Part shown: positions 1 through 10,344 of the stretch, piece by piece
Position numbering within the stretch: position 1 is the stretch's first letter
Layout: each line of letters begins with the position of its first letter
DNA from: Symbiodinium natans
Taxonomy: Eukaryota > Sar > Dinophyceae > Suessiales > Symbiodiniaceae
Assembly: GCA_905221605.1 (NCBI GenBank)
Contig: CAJNDS010001824.1
Coordinates: 240,548 to 304,547, forward strand
Direction: 5' to 3'
DNA: 64,000 nucleotides
The notes under the pieces: model-generated
What the model saw: the letters and a program-made list of their open reading frames with translations, nothing else
The model's database searches: none
Told to the model about the DNA's origin: nothing
Translations under genes and position numbers: made by a program

Positions 1-576
1 CAACACAAACATGCCCACCCCCACGTGTTCCGCACAAATAGCGTTCTGAGTTTTTGGCCCGTCGGCCCTTCTCATAATCCGCCGGTCCCCGAGCCGAGAG
101 GCATAAAGGATCTGGTCTCATTCCCTCCTGAAACCAAGCGACATGTGTGACTTTGGCCTTTGGCTCTCCTTCGTCTGTGGTGCGCACGCTGCAGCCCGCT
201 TTTTGGCCGGCCCGGCTGCCGAAGCTGCGCACGCAAGTGTCTCCAGCTAGAAGTTTCTGGGGTTTTTGAGGTCGCATCCGAGTATCATCGAGTATCCGAG
301 TAGCAACTGTTCTGAACTGGAATGAGTGAAGTCTACCTCTGCGTTTGAGAGGGCGCAAGTGCGACCGAACTAAGCATCTCAAAGACCCCTGCTATGATGA
401 GCAAGAAGACACCAAGCTAAGCGATTCAGGGGTTGGAGCTGCGAAAAGTACACAGCATGCATCGAACCGGAGATCTAAAAAATCTTTCCGGCTCTGATAA
501 CCGAACCCGTCCATCCGTGCGGTTGATTGCCTGCGCTTCGACACCTACATGGAGACCCTCCATAAGGACGAATGGT

Positions 577-627
577 TCACATACCCAAATAGGGATGATA
601 GTACTAGAGTTACTAGAGGGTATGTGA
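577..627. repeat. Short inverted repeat (hairpin)
   Basis: TCACATACCC at 577-586 is the exact reverse complement of GGGTATGTGA at 618-627. It lies in the intron or downstream DNA of the permease-like gene and may be a small palindromic element. Confidence 0.5.
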
Positions 628-678
628 CCCCAATTTTGGGGTTCATTGCGGCCTTGGGTTGGAGATCTCAGAACTGAC

Positions 679-1185
679 CCGCAAGACTCAAGCCAACGCG
701 GGCCCAGCTGCAGTGTGGATACTGAATCTTCATCTCCAGGAGCATATTGGCTCCAGCGACCGAGGCTGACGTGAGGATCAAGCACAAAGCGATGCCCCCA
801 ACCTAGTTCATTGTTGGGATAACATTAAAAATTGAAATGTGTATTCCTTATTGGGTTTAAGTACCCTTAAAGATGTAAAATGTTACCCAACTATGACCAA
901 GCAACGTAGCCGGCATTGGCAATGGCAAAGGGCACGGCCATCACAGCTGAGGGCGCTGCGAACGTAAACACTGTGATGCCGGCCTGCGTTTTAGGGTTTA
1001 GAGGGTTTAGAGGGTTTAGAGGGTTTAGAGGGTTTAGAGGGTTTAGAGGGTTTGAAGGGTTTAGAGGGTTTAGAGGGTTTAGAGGTTTTGTAGGGTTTAG
1101 GAGGGTTTAGGGGTCCGGCCTGCTTCCAGCCCATGTGGCCCCCCTCCTGCTGCACGAGTGGAGCGGTTTGTGCCTCACCCTCCAT
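679..1185 (-). CDS. Amino-acid/auxin permease-like transporter, 5' exons (partial)
   Basis: Three exons join in frame on the minus strand: 1120-1185 (22 codons from ATG), 906-983 (26 codons) and 679-802 (ends in phase 1). The product starts with a short polar tail and continues into two hydrophobic stretches. The first contains PFAIANAGY and resembles the glycine/proline-broken first helix of AAAP-family transporters; the second reads GGIALCLILTSASVAGANM. The join 1120/983 uses a GC donor after CAG and an AG acceptor, and the join 906/802 uses GT-AG. A further exon may start near 500. AAAP proteins normally have about 10-11 helices, so most of the gene is missing or lies beyond the left edge. 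The exon structure is well supported by frame; the family name is a resemblance and could be another polytopic carrier. Confidence 0.5.
803..905 (-). mobile_element. Introner-like element, family A, acting as a GT-AG intron
   Basis: This 103-bp intron of the permease-like gene has inverted ends (CATAGTTGGG near one edge, CCCAACAATGA near the other) and a central TTAAGTACCCTTAA-like palindrome. Relatives occur at 62461-62564 and about 62671-62785. The first intron bases GTTG repeat at the start of the next exon after AG, as expected for a target-site duplication. The neighbouring exons stay in phase 0. Confidence 0.7.
984..1119 (-). repeat. GC-AG intron filled with telomere-type repeat
   Basis: Between two in-frame exons of the permease-like gene lies 136 bp made mostly of TTTAGGG-type heptamers and TTTAGAGGG variants. 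On the minus strand the donor is CAG|GCCGG and the acceptor is CGCAG|GCCGG, so the 9-mer GCAGGCCGG occurs at both edges. This looks like a repeat insertion with a target-site duplication that is spliced out. Confidence 0.65.
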
Positions 1186-2099
1186 GGCTGCTACGAGACA
1201 ACCTGGCCGAGTTCTGGTCTCTAACTACACTCTCAACTGCGAGGCGAAGGGCTTGCGAGGCGCCATGTGGGCAAGACCCAATGTGTGGTAGTGGTCACTG
1301 CCAATCACTCTGGCTCGGATGCAAGCAGGCTGTCCCTGAACAAGTTGGCGACGCCCGCTGACCGTCAGCTGCCACTTCTCAGCGGGATGTGTCGTCCGCA
1401 TAGCCTTTGGAAAGCGAACCTAGCGCATTGCCAAGCTGATCCTTCCCCCCAACCGCAAACGATGCAAAAGAAGCAACACAGCAGTGGCGAGCACTGAGAC
1501 ACCTGGAAGAACATCGGCGGGGCAACCACGACGGCACAGCTGAATGCCTCGCGTTGTAAAAGACTGGCAGCTGGCAGACTCACGAGTACTGAAGCTGGCA
1601 TGCGCACACACACACACACACCCCTATATAAACCCAAAACCCAAAACCCAAAACCCTAAACCCCTACTGCAAGGTCGCACCAGGAGCTGGCCAAGACCAA
1701 TGACTGACCGCTTCGGCATCAGACCCACCCATCGGCTCGAGATGTGCTGGGCGAATACCAGAATGGGCTATTAGGCCTTATAATCCCCATAATGAACCCT
1801 ATAAAGGGTCTTCTAAGGGATTATGGCCCATCCTGGTAAGTGAGTGTTCGGACTGGAAGGTTTGGGGGCGCGTAAAGTTCATTGGGCTTTCCATGATGTA
1901 GAGAACTGGCTTCACAAAAGCTTTGCAAGTGCTTTGTGGTGCTCCACGCATACCACGCTGCAAGATGTGATGGAAATGGCTGGCAGCGGCCTGCTGCATC
2001 CGCATTCAGACCCTCACTGTGAGAAGGCAGGAACCTTAACCAACCTGCAAACCCGAAACTGATCTTCGAACAACATTGATTGGACAAGCTGTGAGTATG
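1186..2099. other. Gene-poor stretch
   Basis: No coding region could be supported here. It holds a short CA run (about 1604-1620), a degenerate CCCAAAACCC/CCCTAAACC block (about 1630-1665) and an inverted-repeat element at 1757-1837. Confidence 0.4.
1757..1837. mobile_element. 81-bp palindromic MITE/introner-like element
   Basis: The left end ACCAGAATGGGC pairs with GCCCATCCTGGT at the right end, and inner arms with TTATAATCCC and GGGATTATGG also pair. Small size, terminal inverted repeats and no ORF fit a miniature element of the kind that forms introns elsewhere in this window. Confidence 0.5.
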
Positions 2100-2931
2100 C
2101 AGAAGCCTGAGTGTCTCCCGCTACGTGCCAACATCCCACACGGAAGGACAGATTTTTTTAGCTCCCGGGCACAGGCAGATGGAGCCACCCCTGGGTTTGA
2201 GAGGATGGAGACTGTGCCGCGGCTTTGAAATTCACAACGCGGCCTCAGATCCTGATGGCGAGTTCGCCAGTCTCACGCTCTCGTTAGATGGATTTCGCAT
2301 GATTTCACACCCAGCCCGCTGGTGAGGCCAGGGCAAATTGCAAAGCCTCCCGCCCTCCCACCTTCGTGTTTGGTACATTGCATGCGGGGCAGGTGCCAGC
2401 AAGTCCACTCCCCCTTTGCAAACAAATGCAAAGCATTCGGCACACAGGGTGGGAGGTGATGGGCTTCAGTGGTACGTACCTGTGTGAGCAGGCAGACCAC
2501 GTTTCCAAAATTGTCAAACTCTGATCCACATGATGCCGTCTCCAACTTGCCGACCTTGCGAATCCTGTCTTCGCTGGCCAGACAAGATGAAGAGCAGCTC
2601 ATCCCCCCACTGTCAGATGTATGTTGCAGCCTGCAAACCACATCAAACCTAACACGGTAACTGCAGGTGGAATGATGGATGATGAGCTGATGAATTTCAG
2701 TTGATACCCGGCATGCAGCGTAATGCTGCCGCGCGCGGGACTGCGCAAAAAAAAACGATTTCACACCTACACTTTGTCGATGTGTCCGAAAGAAATCAAG
2801 CAGCGGGAAAGAGGCTGCTTGCTCCAACCTGGCTCCAATCTAGGTCTTCTTGAAGCCCATGAACGCAGACATTGCCAACGTCCATAGCCGCAATCATATA
2901 CTGTTGAAGCTCCTGCCTTGGGGATTCAAGT

Positions 2932-4592
2932 CTACTCGTCGCACTCTTCCTCGGAGAAGACCGGGGACCCGCGCATGGACTTCTCGGAGTTGTCGCCCAC
3001 TCCGTCGTCCATGAGTTGGATCATCTGCTCCATGTTCGCCTCGGAGTACATGGTCGGCACCGAAGCATTGAAGCCAAGCTTGGCCTCCAACTGCTGTCGG
3101 AGGTCCTTGAGGTTGGCCATGGCATCCTTGACCGCATTCAGCTGCTTCAGCTCCTCCAAGCGGCGGGGCGTGGGCACCGTGTAGAGGCTGCTGATCGCCT
3201 CCGCCTTCTTGGGGTTCTTGAGGATGCTGCCCTTGGCGCAGGCCGCGTGCACCGCGGCACCATAAGGGGCCATGGCGGCCGCAGCGGTGATGATGCCGGA
3301 GATGCTTGCGCCACAGAGCGCGCTCACGTCCAAGAAGTCCTGGCAATGGACCACAATCAAGTTGATGAATGTGACCACCTGGCTCATGTAGGCGATCGCA
3401 CCGCCGATGTCCACCGTACACAGTGCGCTGTAGAGGCCGGAGACCTTACATCTGCAAGCTGTGCCAGAAATGCACCAGCAACGACGCGCACATGTTTGTG
3501 CCTAAAAAAATTAGCGTGTCTCTCCGCGTGGTGGGGCCGGGGGGGGCCGGACAAGCAATGGCATAATATTTCAATGGAGAACTAATGGAGATCCACTACA
3601 GTAAGCCCGCCGACCTTGTTGATGGGCCCGTCGAGGTTGACGCGGCCGCATTGGCCGCTGTTCACCGCCGAGTTGATGGAAAGGCCCATGTTGGCAAGGT
3701 TGGCGACCACCATGCCGACGTCAACCCCGCACTGCACGCCCACGCCAATCGGACCCTCACCGATGAGCAGTCGTCGTCCATCCCGCACGGTCTGGTCGCC
3801 GAGGACGCTGATCTTGCTGGTGGTCAGCTGCGGCGGGACCCCCGTGCACGTGGCCGCAGCCAGGGAAGCGGTCGCTGCCAGCTCACCCATCACGGAGACA
3901 AGGCCGGTCACACCAACGGAACACACTGCATCCACATTGAGATTGAGGGCGCAGTTCGAGGCGGCGTAAGAGAGCTTCGCCGCAGCATTGGCCACCCAGG
4001 TCACCAAAATGGCACCGTTCACTTGGCATGCGAGCTCCGACTCGCCATCTCGGGGAGCAGGGCAGGTCCTGATGATGGCGTTGATGTCGTCGCCCATGCC
4101 AACCACCGACACAAAAGCCTCCAGAACGTTGAAAGCACAGTAGGCGTTGGTGGCCTTGCGCATGCGGTCTGCATTCTTCTGCTTCTTATAGGCGATGATC
4201 TCGTCCTTGGTCAGCATCTGTCGCGCGGCATCCGCCGGATCTGCTGGCAAAGACCGCACCTCATGCTGCTCGTAGTGCTGAGAATACTTGTGGCCAGTGC
4301 TCCTCATGGCCTTCATGACGATCTTCTCCGCCAGGGAGCGCTTCTTCACGCTCTTCAGAGCGTCGGCCTTCAGGGCCATCTGCGCATCCACGCCCAAGGA
4401 GGACTTTCCCTGGAAGGCACCGAAATCCAAGGATTGACACTTCTTTGCACCCGGCATGGCCAGGAAAGCCACGACGCCCAGGCCCAGCGTTACCACAATT
4501 GCTGTCTTCTTCATCCAGCCACGGGAGCTCGGGGGAGAGGTCTTCGCCTCTGCATCGGACTCCGGGTGGACAGCCTCGAAAGGTGCGGCCAT
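2932..4592 (-). CDS. Tandem-array gene copy 1: anchored six-module Cys-pair protein
   Basis: Exon 1 is 3615-4592 (326 codons), exon 2 is 2932-3444 (170 codons plus stop), and the 170-bp GT-AG intron is in phase 0 between AAG and GTC; the same sizes recur in all intact copies. The 496-residue product has a short polar N-terminus, a hydrophobic segment at about residues 30-46 (signal anchor), a basic linker, then six modules with cysteines at 152/177, 189/214, 224/249, 288/315, 335/360 and 370/395. Spacing within a module is 24 residues, 26 in the fourth. The filling is Gly/Ala/Val-rich, often with Asn or Asp three residues after the first Cys. Residues about 396-496 are charged and probably coiled-coil, ending EEECDE. 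I recognise no named family. A luminal or surface disulphide-bonded repeat protein is inferred. An AG a few bases upstream of the ATG could accept a trans-spliced leader. Confidence 0.85.
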
Positions 4593-5765
4593 GGCTCTAG
4601 GACGGCACTATAGGCGTCTTTTGAATGGGCGAGATGCGGCTCGAGCAAAGGCGCTGCTGCGGGTCGCCACAGGCAGTCTAGTCAAGCGCAAACCTCTCCG
4701 CCAAAAATAAAGAACCAGTTTAGTAGCAGGCAAAAAATATTAATGACACGACCTGCGATAATTGTGTGCCTTGAGGGTTTGGTCGAGTGGAAACATCACC
4801 AGAGCCCATGACCCTTGACGACCCTTGAATCGCCCAAACCCGTAGCCGTAACGCTTTTTGCCAAAGCAAAAGAAACTTCTTCAAAACCTAGGACCTATAG
4901 ATCAAAATGAAGGGAGGTCCACGCCATAACTCAACTCGCCTTGCCTGTCTCCCAGTGCATGTCAGTGTCTCCCACCATGTGCAAACATCCCGCACGGAGC
5001 CGCAAACTCTTTTAGCTCCCGGGCACAGGCAGATGGAGCCACCCCTGGGTTTGAGAGGATGGAGACTGTGCCGCGGCTTTGAAATTCACAACGCGGCCTT
5101 AGATCCTGATGGCGAGTTCGCCAGTCTCACGCTCTCGATAGATGGATTTCACATGATTTCACACCCAGCCCGCTGGTGAGGCCAGGGCAAAACCCGCCCT
5201 TCCACCTTCGTATTTGGTACACTATATATGCGCATCAAGTCCACTCCCTCTTGCAAACAAGTGCAAAGCATTCGGCACACACGGTGGGAGGCGATGGGCT
5301 TCAGTGGTACGTACCTGTGTGAGCAGGCAGACCACGTTTCCAAAATTGTCAAACTCTGATCCACATGATGCCGTCTCCAACTTGCCGACCTTGCGAATCC
5401 TGTCTTCGCTGGCCAGACAAGATGAAGAGCAGCTCATCCCCCCACTGTCAGATGTATGTTGCAGCCTGCAAACCACATCAAACCTAACACGGCGACTGCA
5501 GGTGGAATGATGGATGATGAGCTGATGAATTTCAGTTGATACCCGGCATGCAGCGTAATGCTGCCGCGCGCGGGACTGCGCAAAAAAAACGATTTCACAC
5601 CTACACTTTGTCGATGTGTCCGAAAGAATCCAAGCAGCGGGAAAAAGGCTGCTTGCTCCAACCTGGCTCCAACCTAGGTCTTCTTGAAGCCCATGAACGC
5701 AGACATTGCCAACGTCCATAGCCGCAATCATATACTGTTGAAGCTCCTGCCTTGGGGATTCAAGT

Positions 5766-7407
5766 CTACTCGTCGCACTCTTCCTCGGAGAAGACCGGGG
5801 ACCCGCGCATGGACTTCTCGGAGTTGTCGCCCACTCCGTCGTCCATGAGTTGGATCATCTGCTCCATGTTCGCCTCGGAGTACATGGTCGGCACCGAAGC
5901 ATTGAAGCCAAGCTTGGCCTCCAACTGCTGTCGGAGGTCCTTGAGGTTGGCCATGGCATCCTTGACCGCATTCAGCTGCTTCAGCTCCTCCAAGCGGCGG
6001 GGCGTGGGCACCGTGTAGAGGCTGCTGATCGCCTCCGCCTTCTTGGGGTTCTTGAGGATGCTGCCCTTGGCACAGGCCGCGTGCACCGCGGCACCATACG
6101 GGGCCATGGCGGCCGCAGCGGTGATGATGCCGGAGATGCTTGCGCCACAGAGCGCGCTCACGTCCAAGAAGTCCTGGCAATGGACCACAATCAAGTTGAT
6201 GAATGTGACCACCTGGCTCATGTAGGCGATCGCACCGCCGATGTCCACCGTACACAGTGCGCTGTAGAGGCCGGAGACCTTACATCTGCAAGCTGTGCCA
6301 GAAATGCACCAGCAACGACGCGCACATGTTTGTGCCCTACAAAATTAGCGTGTCTCTCCGCGTGGTGGGGCCGGGGGGGCCGGACAAGCAATGGCATAAT
6401 ATTTCAATGGAGTGGATAAGCCCGCCGACCTTGTTGATGGGCCCGTCGAGGTTGACGCGGCCGCATTGGCCGCTGTTCACCGCCGAGTTGATGGAAAGGC
6501 CCATGTTGGCAAGGTTGGCGACCACCATGCCGACGTCAACCCCGCACTGCACGCCCACGCCAATCGGACCCTCACCGATGAGCAGTCGTCGTCCATCCCG
6601 CACGGTCTGGTCGCCGAGGACGCTGATCTTGCTGGTGGTCAGCTGTGGCGGGACACCCGTGCACGTGGCCGCAGCCAGGGAAGCGGTCGCTGCCAGCTCA
6701 CCCATCACGGAGACAAGGCCGGTCACGCCCACGGAACACACTGCATCCACGTTGAGATTGAGGGCGCAGTTCGAGGCGGCGTAAGAGAGCTTCGCCGCAG
6801 CATTGGCCACCCAGGTCACCAAAATGGCACCGTTCACTTGGCATGCGAGCTCCGACTCGCCATCTCGGGGAGCAGGGCAGGTCCTGATGATGGCGTTGAT
6901 GTCGTCGCCCATGCCAACCACCGACACAAAAGCCTCCAGAACGTTGAAAGCACAGTAGGCGTTGGTGGCCTTGCGCATGCGGTCTGCATTCTTCTGCTTC
7001 TTGTAGGCGATGATCTCGTCCTTGGTCAGCATCTGTCTCGCGGCATCCGCCGGATCTGCTGGCAAAGACCGCACCTCATGCTGCTCGTAGTGCTGAGAAT
7101 ACTTGTGGCCAGTGCTCCTCATGGCCTTCATGACGATCTTCTCCGCCAGGGAGCGCTTCTTGACGCTCTTCAGAGCGTTGGCCTTCAGGGCCATCTGCGC
7201 ATCCACGCCCAAGGAGGACTTTCCCTGGAAGGCACCGAAATCCAAGGATTGACACTTCTTTGCACCCGGCATGGCCAGAAAAGCCACCACGCCCAGGCCC
7301 AGCGTTACCACAATTGCTGTCTTCTTCATCCAGCCACGGGAGCTCGGGGGAGAGGTCTTCGCCTCTGCATCGGACTCCGGGTGGACAGCCTCGAAAGGTG
7401 CGGCCAT
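5766..7407 (-). CDS. Tandem-array gene copy 2 (intact)
   Basis: Exons are 6430-7407 and 5766-6278, again 978 and 513 bp, with the shortest intron of the set (151 bp); compared with copies 1 and 3 it lacks about 20 bp next to the donor. The protein matches copy 1 except for rare substitutions, such as Asn for Asp in the KADALKS segment. All twelve module cysteines are kept. Function is unknown, as for copy 1. Confidence 0.85.
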
Positions 7408-8578
7408 GGCTCTAGGACGGCACTAGGCGTCTTTTGAATGGGCGAGATGCGGCTCGAGCAAAGGCGCTGCTGCGGGTCGCCACAGGCAGTCTAGTCAAGC
7501 GCAAACCTCTCCGCCAAAAATAAAGAACGAGTTTAGTAGCAGGCAAAAATTTTCATGACACGACCTGCGATAATTGTGTGCCTTGAGGGTTTGGTCGACA
7601 GGAAACATCACCAGAGCCCATGACCCTTGACGACCCTCGAATCGCCCAAACCCGTAGCCGTAACGCTTTTTGCCAAAGCAAAAGAAACTTCTTCAAAACC
7701 TAGGACCTATAGATCAAAATGAAGGGAGGTCCACGCCATAACTCGACTCGCCTTGCCTGCCTCCCAGTGCATGTCAGTGTCTCCCACCATGTGCAAACAT
7801 CCCGCACGGAGCCGCAAACTCTTTTAGCTCCCGGGCACAGGCAGATGGAGCCACCCCTGGGTTTGAGAGGATGGAGACTGTGCTGCGGCTTTGAAATTCA
7901 CAACGCGGCCTTAGATCCTGATGGCGAGTTCGCCAGTCTCACGCTCTCGATAGATGGATTCCACATGATTTCACACCCAGCCCGCTGGTGAGGCCAGGGC
8001 AAAACCCGCCCTTCCACCTTCGTATTTGGTACACTATATATGCGCATCAAGTCCACTCCCTCTTGCAAACAAGTGCAAAGCATTCGGCACACACGGTGGG
8101 AGGCGATGGGCTTCAGTGGTACGTACCTGTGTGAGCAGGCAGACCACGTTTCCAAAATTGTCAAACTCTGATCCACATGATGCCGTCTCCAACTTGCCGA
8201 CCTTGCGAATCCTGTCTTCGCTGGCCAGACAAGATGAAGAGCAGCTCATCCCCCCACTGTCAGATGTATGTTGCAGCCTGCAAACCACATCAAACCTAAC
8301 ACGGTAACTGCAGGTGGAATGATGGATGATGAGCTGATGAATTTCAGTTGATACCCGGCATGCAGCGTAATGCTGCCGCGCGCGGGACTGCGCAAAAAAA
8401 AACGATTTCACACCTACACTTTGTCGATGTGTCCGAAAGAAATCAAGCAGCGGGAAAGAGGCTGCTTGCTCCAACCTGGCTCCAATCTAGGTCTTCTTGA
8501 AGCCCATGAACGCAGACATTGCCAACGTCCATAGCCGCAATCATATACTGTTGAAGCTCCTGCCTTGGGGATTCAAGT

Positions 8579-10241
8579 CTACTCGTCGCACTCTTCCTCG
8601 GAGAAGACCGGGGACCCGCGCATGGACTTCTCGGAGTTGTCGCCCACTCCGTCGTCCATGAGTTGGATCATCTGCTCCATGTTCGCCTCGGAGTACATGG
8701 TCGGCACCGAAGCATTGAAGCCAAGCTTGGCCTCCAACTGCTGTCGGAGGTCCTTGAGGTTGGCCATGGCATCCTTGACCGCATTCAGCTGCTTCAGCTC
8801 CTCCAAGCGGCGGGGCGTGGGCACCGTGTAGAGGCTGCTGATCGCCTCCGCCTTCTTGGGGTTCTTGAGGATGCTGCCCTTGGCACAGGCCGCGTGCACC
8901 GCGGCACCATACGGGGCCATGGCGGCCGCAGCGGTGATGATGCCGGAGATGCTTGCGCCACAGAGCGCGCTCACGTCCAAGAAGTCCTGGCAATGGACCA
9001 CAATCAAGTTGATGAATGTGACCACCTGGCTCATGTAGGCGATCGCACCGCCGATGTCCACAGTACACAGTGCGCTGTAGAGGCCGGAGACCTTACATCG
9101 AAGCTGTGCCAGACATGCACCAGCGGCGACGCGAACACATGTTTGTGCCAGTTTTGCTACTTAGCGTGTCTCTCCGCGGGGTGGGGCCAGGGGGGCCGGA
9201 CAAGCAATGGCATAATATTTCAATGGAGAACTAATGGAGATCCACTACAGTAAGCCCGCCGACCTTGTTGATGGGCCCGTCGAGGTTGACGCGGCCGCAT
9301 TGGCCGCTGTTCACCGCCGAGTTGATGGAAAGGCCCATGTTGGCAAGGTTGGCGACCACCATGCCGACGTCAACCCCGCACTGCACGCCCACGCCAATCG
9401 GACCCTCACCGATGAGCAGGCGTCGTCCATCCCGCACGGTCTGGTCGCCGAGGACGCTGATCTTGCTGGTGGTCAGCTGTGGCGGTACCCCCGTGCACGT
9501 GGCCGCAGCCAGGGAAGCGGTCGCTGCCAGCTCGCCCATCACGGAGACAAGGCCGGTCACGCCCACAGAACACACTGCATCCACGTTGAGATTGAGGGCG
9601 CAGTTCGAGGCGGCGTAAGAGAGCTTCGCCGCAGCATTGGCCACCCAGGTCACCAGAATGGCACCGTTCACTTGGCATGCGAGCTCCGACTCGCCATCTC
9701 GGGGAGCAGGGCAGGTCCTGATGATGGCGTTGATGTCGTCGCCCATGCCAACCACCGACACAAAAGCCTCCAGAACGTTGAAAGCACAGTAGGCGTTGGT
9801 GGCCTTGCGCATGCGGTCTGCATTCTTCTGCTTCTTGTAGGCGATGATCTCGTCCTTGGTCAGCATCTGTCTCGCGGCATCCGCCGGATCTGCTGGCAAA
9901 GACCGCACCTCATGCTGCTCGTAGTGCTGAGAATACTTGTGGCCAGTGCTCCTCATGGCCTTCATGACGATCTTCTCCGCCAGGGAGCGCTTCTTCACGC
10001 TCTTCAGAGCGTCGGCCTTCAGGGCCATCTGCGCATCCACGCCCAAGGAGGACTTTCCCTGGAAGGCACCGAAATCCAAGGATTGACACTTCTTTGCACC
10101 CGGCATGGCCAGAAAAGCCACCACGCCCAGGCCCAGCGTTACCACAATTGCTGTCTTCTTGATCCAGCCACGGGAGCTCGGGGGAGAGGTCTTCGCCTCT
10201 GCATCGGACTCCAGGTGGACAGCCTCGAAAGGTGCGGCCAT
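8579..10241 (-). CDS. Tandem-array gene copy 3 (intact, 5'-most of block 1)
   Basis: Exons are 9264-10241 and 8579-9091 with a 172-bp intron. Changes include His-Leu for His-Pro near residue 10 and Ile for Met just before the membrane segment. An open frame continues upstream of this ATG, but the ATG at 10241 is the one shared by all copies and is preferred. Upstream DNA beyond about 10340 is unrelated to the array. Confidence 0.85.
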
Positions 10242-10344
10242 GGCAACGTGCTCGCAAGCTCTAGGACGGGCGGCTTTGGAGCAGGCGAGATGCAGCTTGA
10301 GCGGTGACAGACAGCGCAGGCCAGGCAGCAACACTATGCAAAAC

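Larger units (their letters stand above)
2100..10340 (-). repeat. Tandem gene array, block 1 (three units, ~2.8 kb period)
   Basis: Three nearly identical gene-plus-spacer units follow each other head to tail; the second exons end at 2932, 5766 and 8579. Spacers of about 1.17 kb between the stop codon of one gene and the ATG of the next are conserved and hold no convincing coding region. Part of this spacer (gccgtctccaacttgccgac and flanks) is also recognisable in block 2, so the two blocks descend from one array. Homology starts near 2100 and ends just upstream of the ATG of copy 3. Confidence 0.9.

Noticed and set aside
2125-2325. Short plus-strand ORF conserved in block-1 spacers
   Set aside because: Conservation follows from duplication of the whole unit. 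Differences between copies do not favour silent sites clearly, and no start or splice context supports it.
3585-4613. Long antisense ORFs (about 340-400 codons) opposite exon 1 in every array copy
   Set aside because: They mirror the coding strand; the GC-rich codon choice of the true gene leaves the complement open. Their His/Gly/Arg-rich reading has no domain and they disappear at the intron boundary.
4840-4875. CCGTAGCCGTAACGCTTTTTGCC resemblance to the dinoflagellate spliced leader (starts CCGTAGCC)
   Set aside because: Only the first eight bases agree and it is on the strand opposite to the array genes; no full leader or its reverse complement was found in the window.
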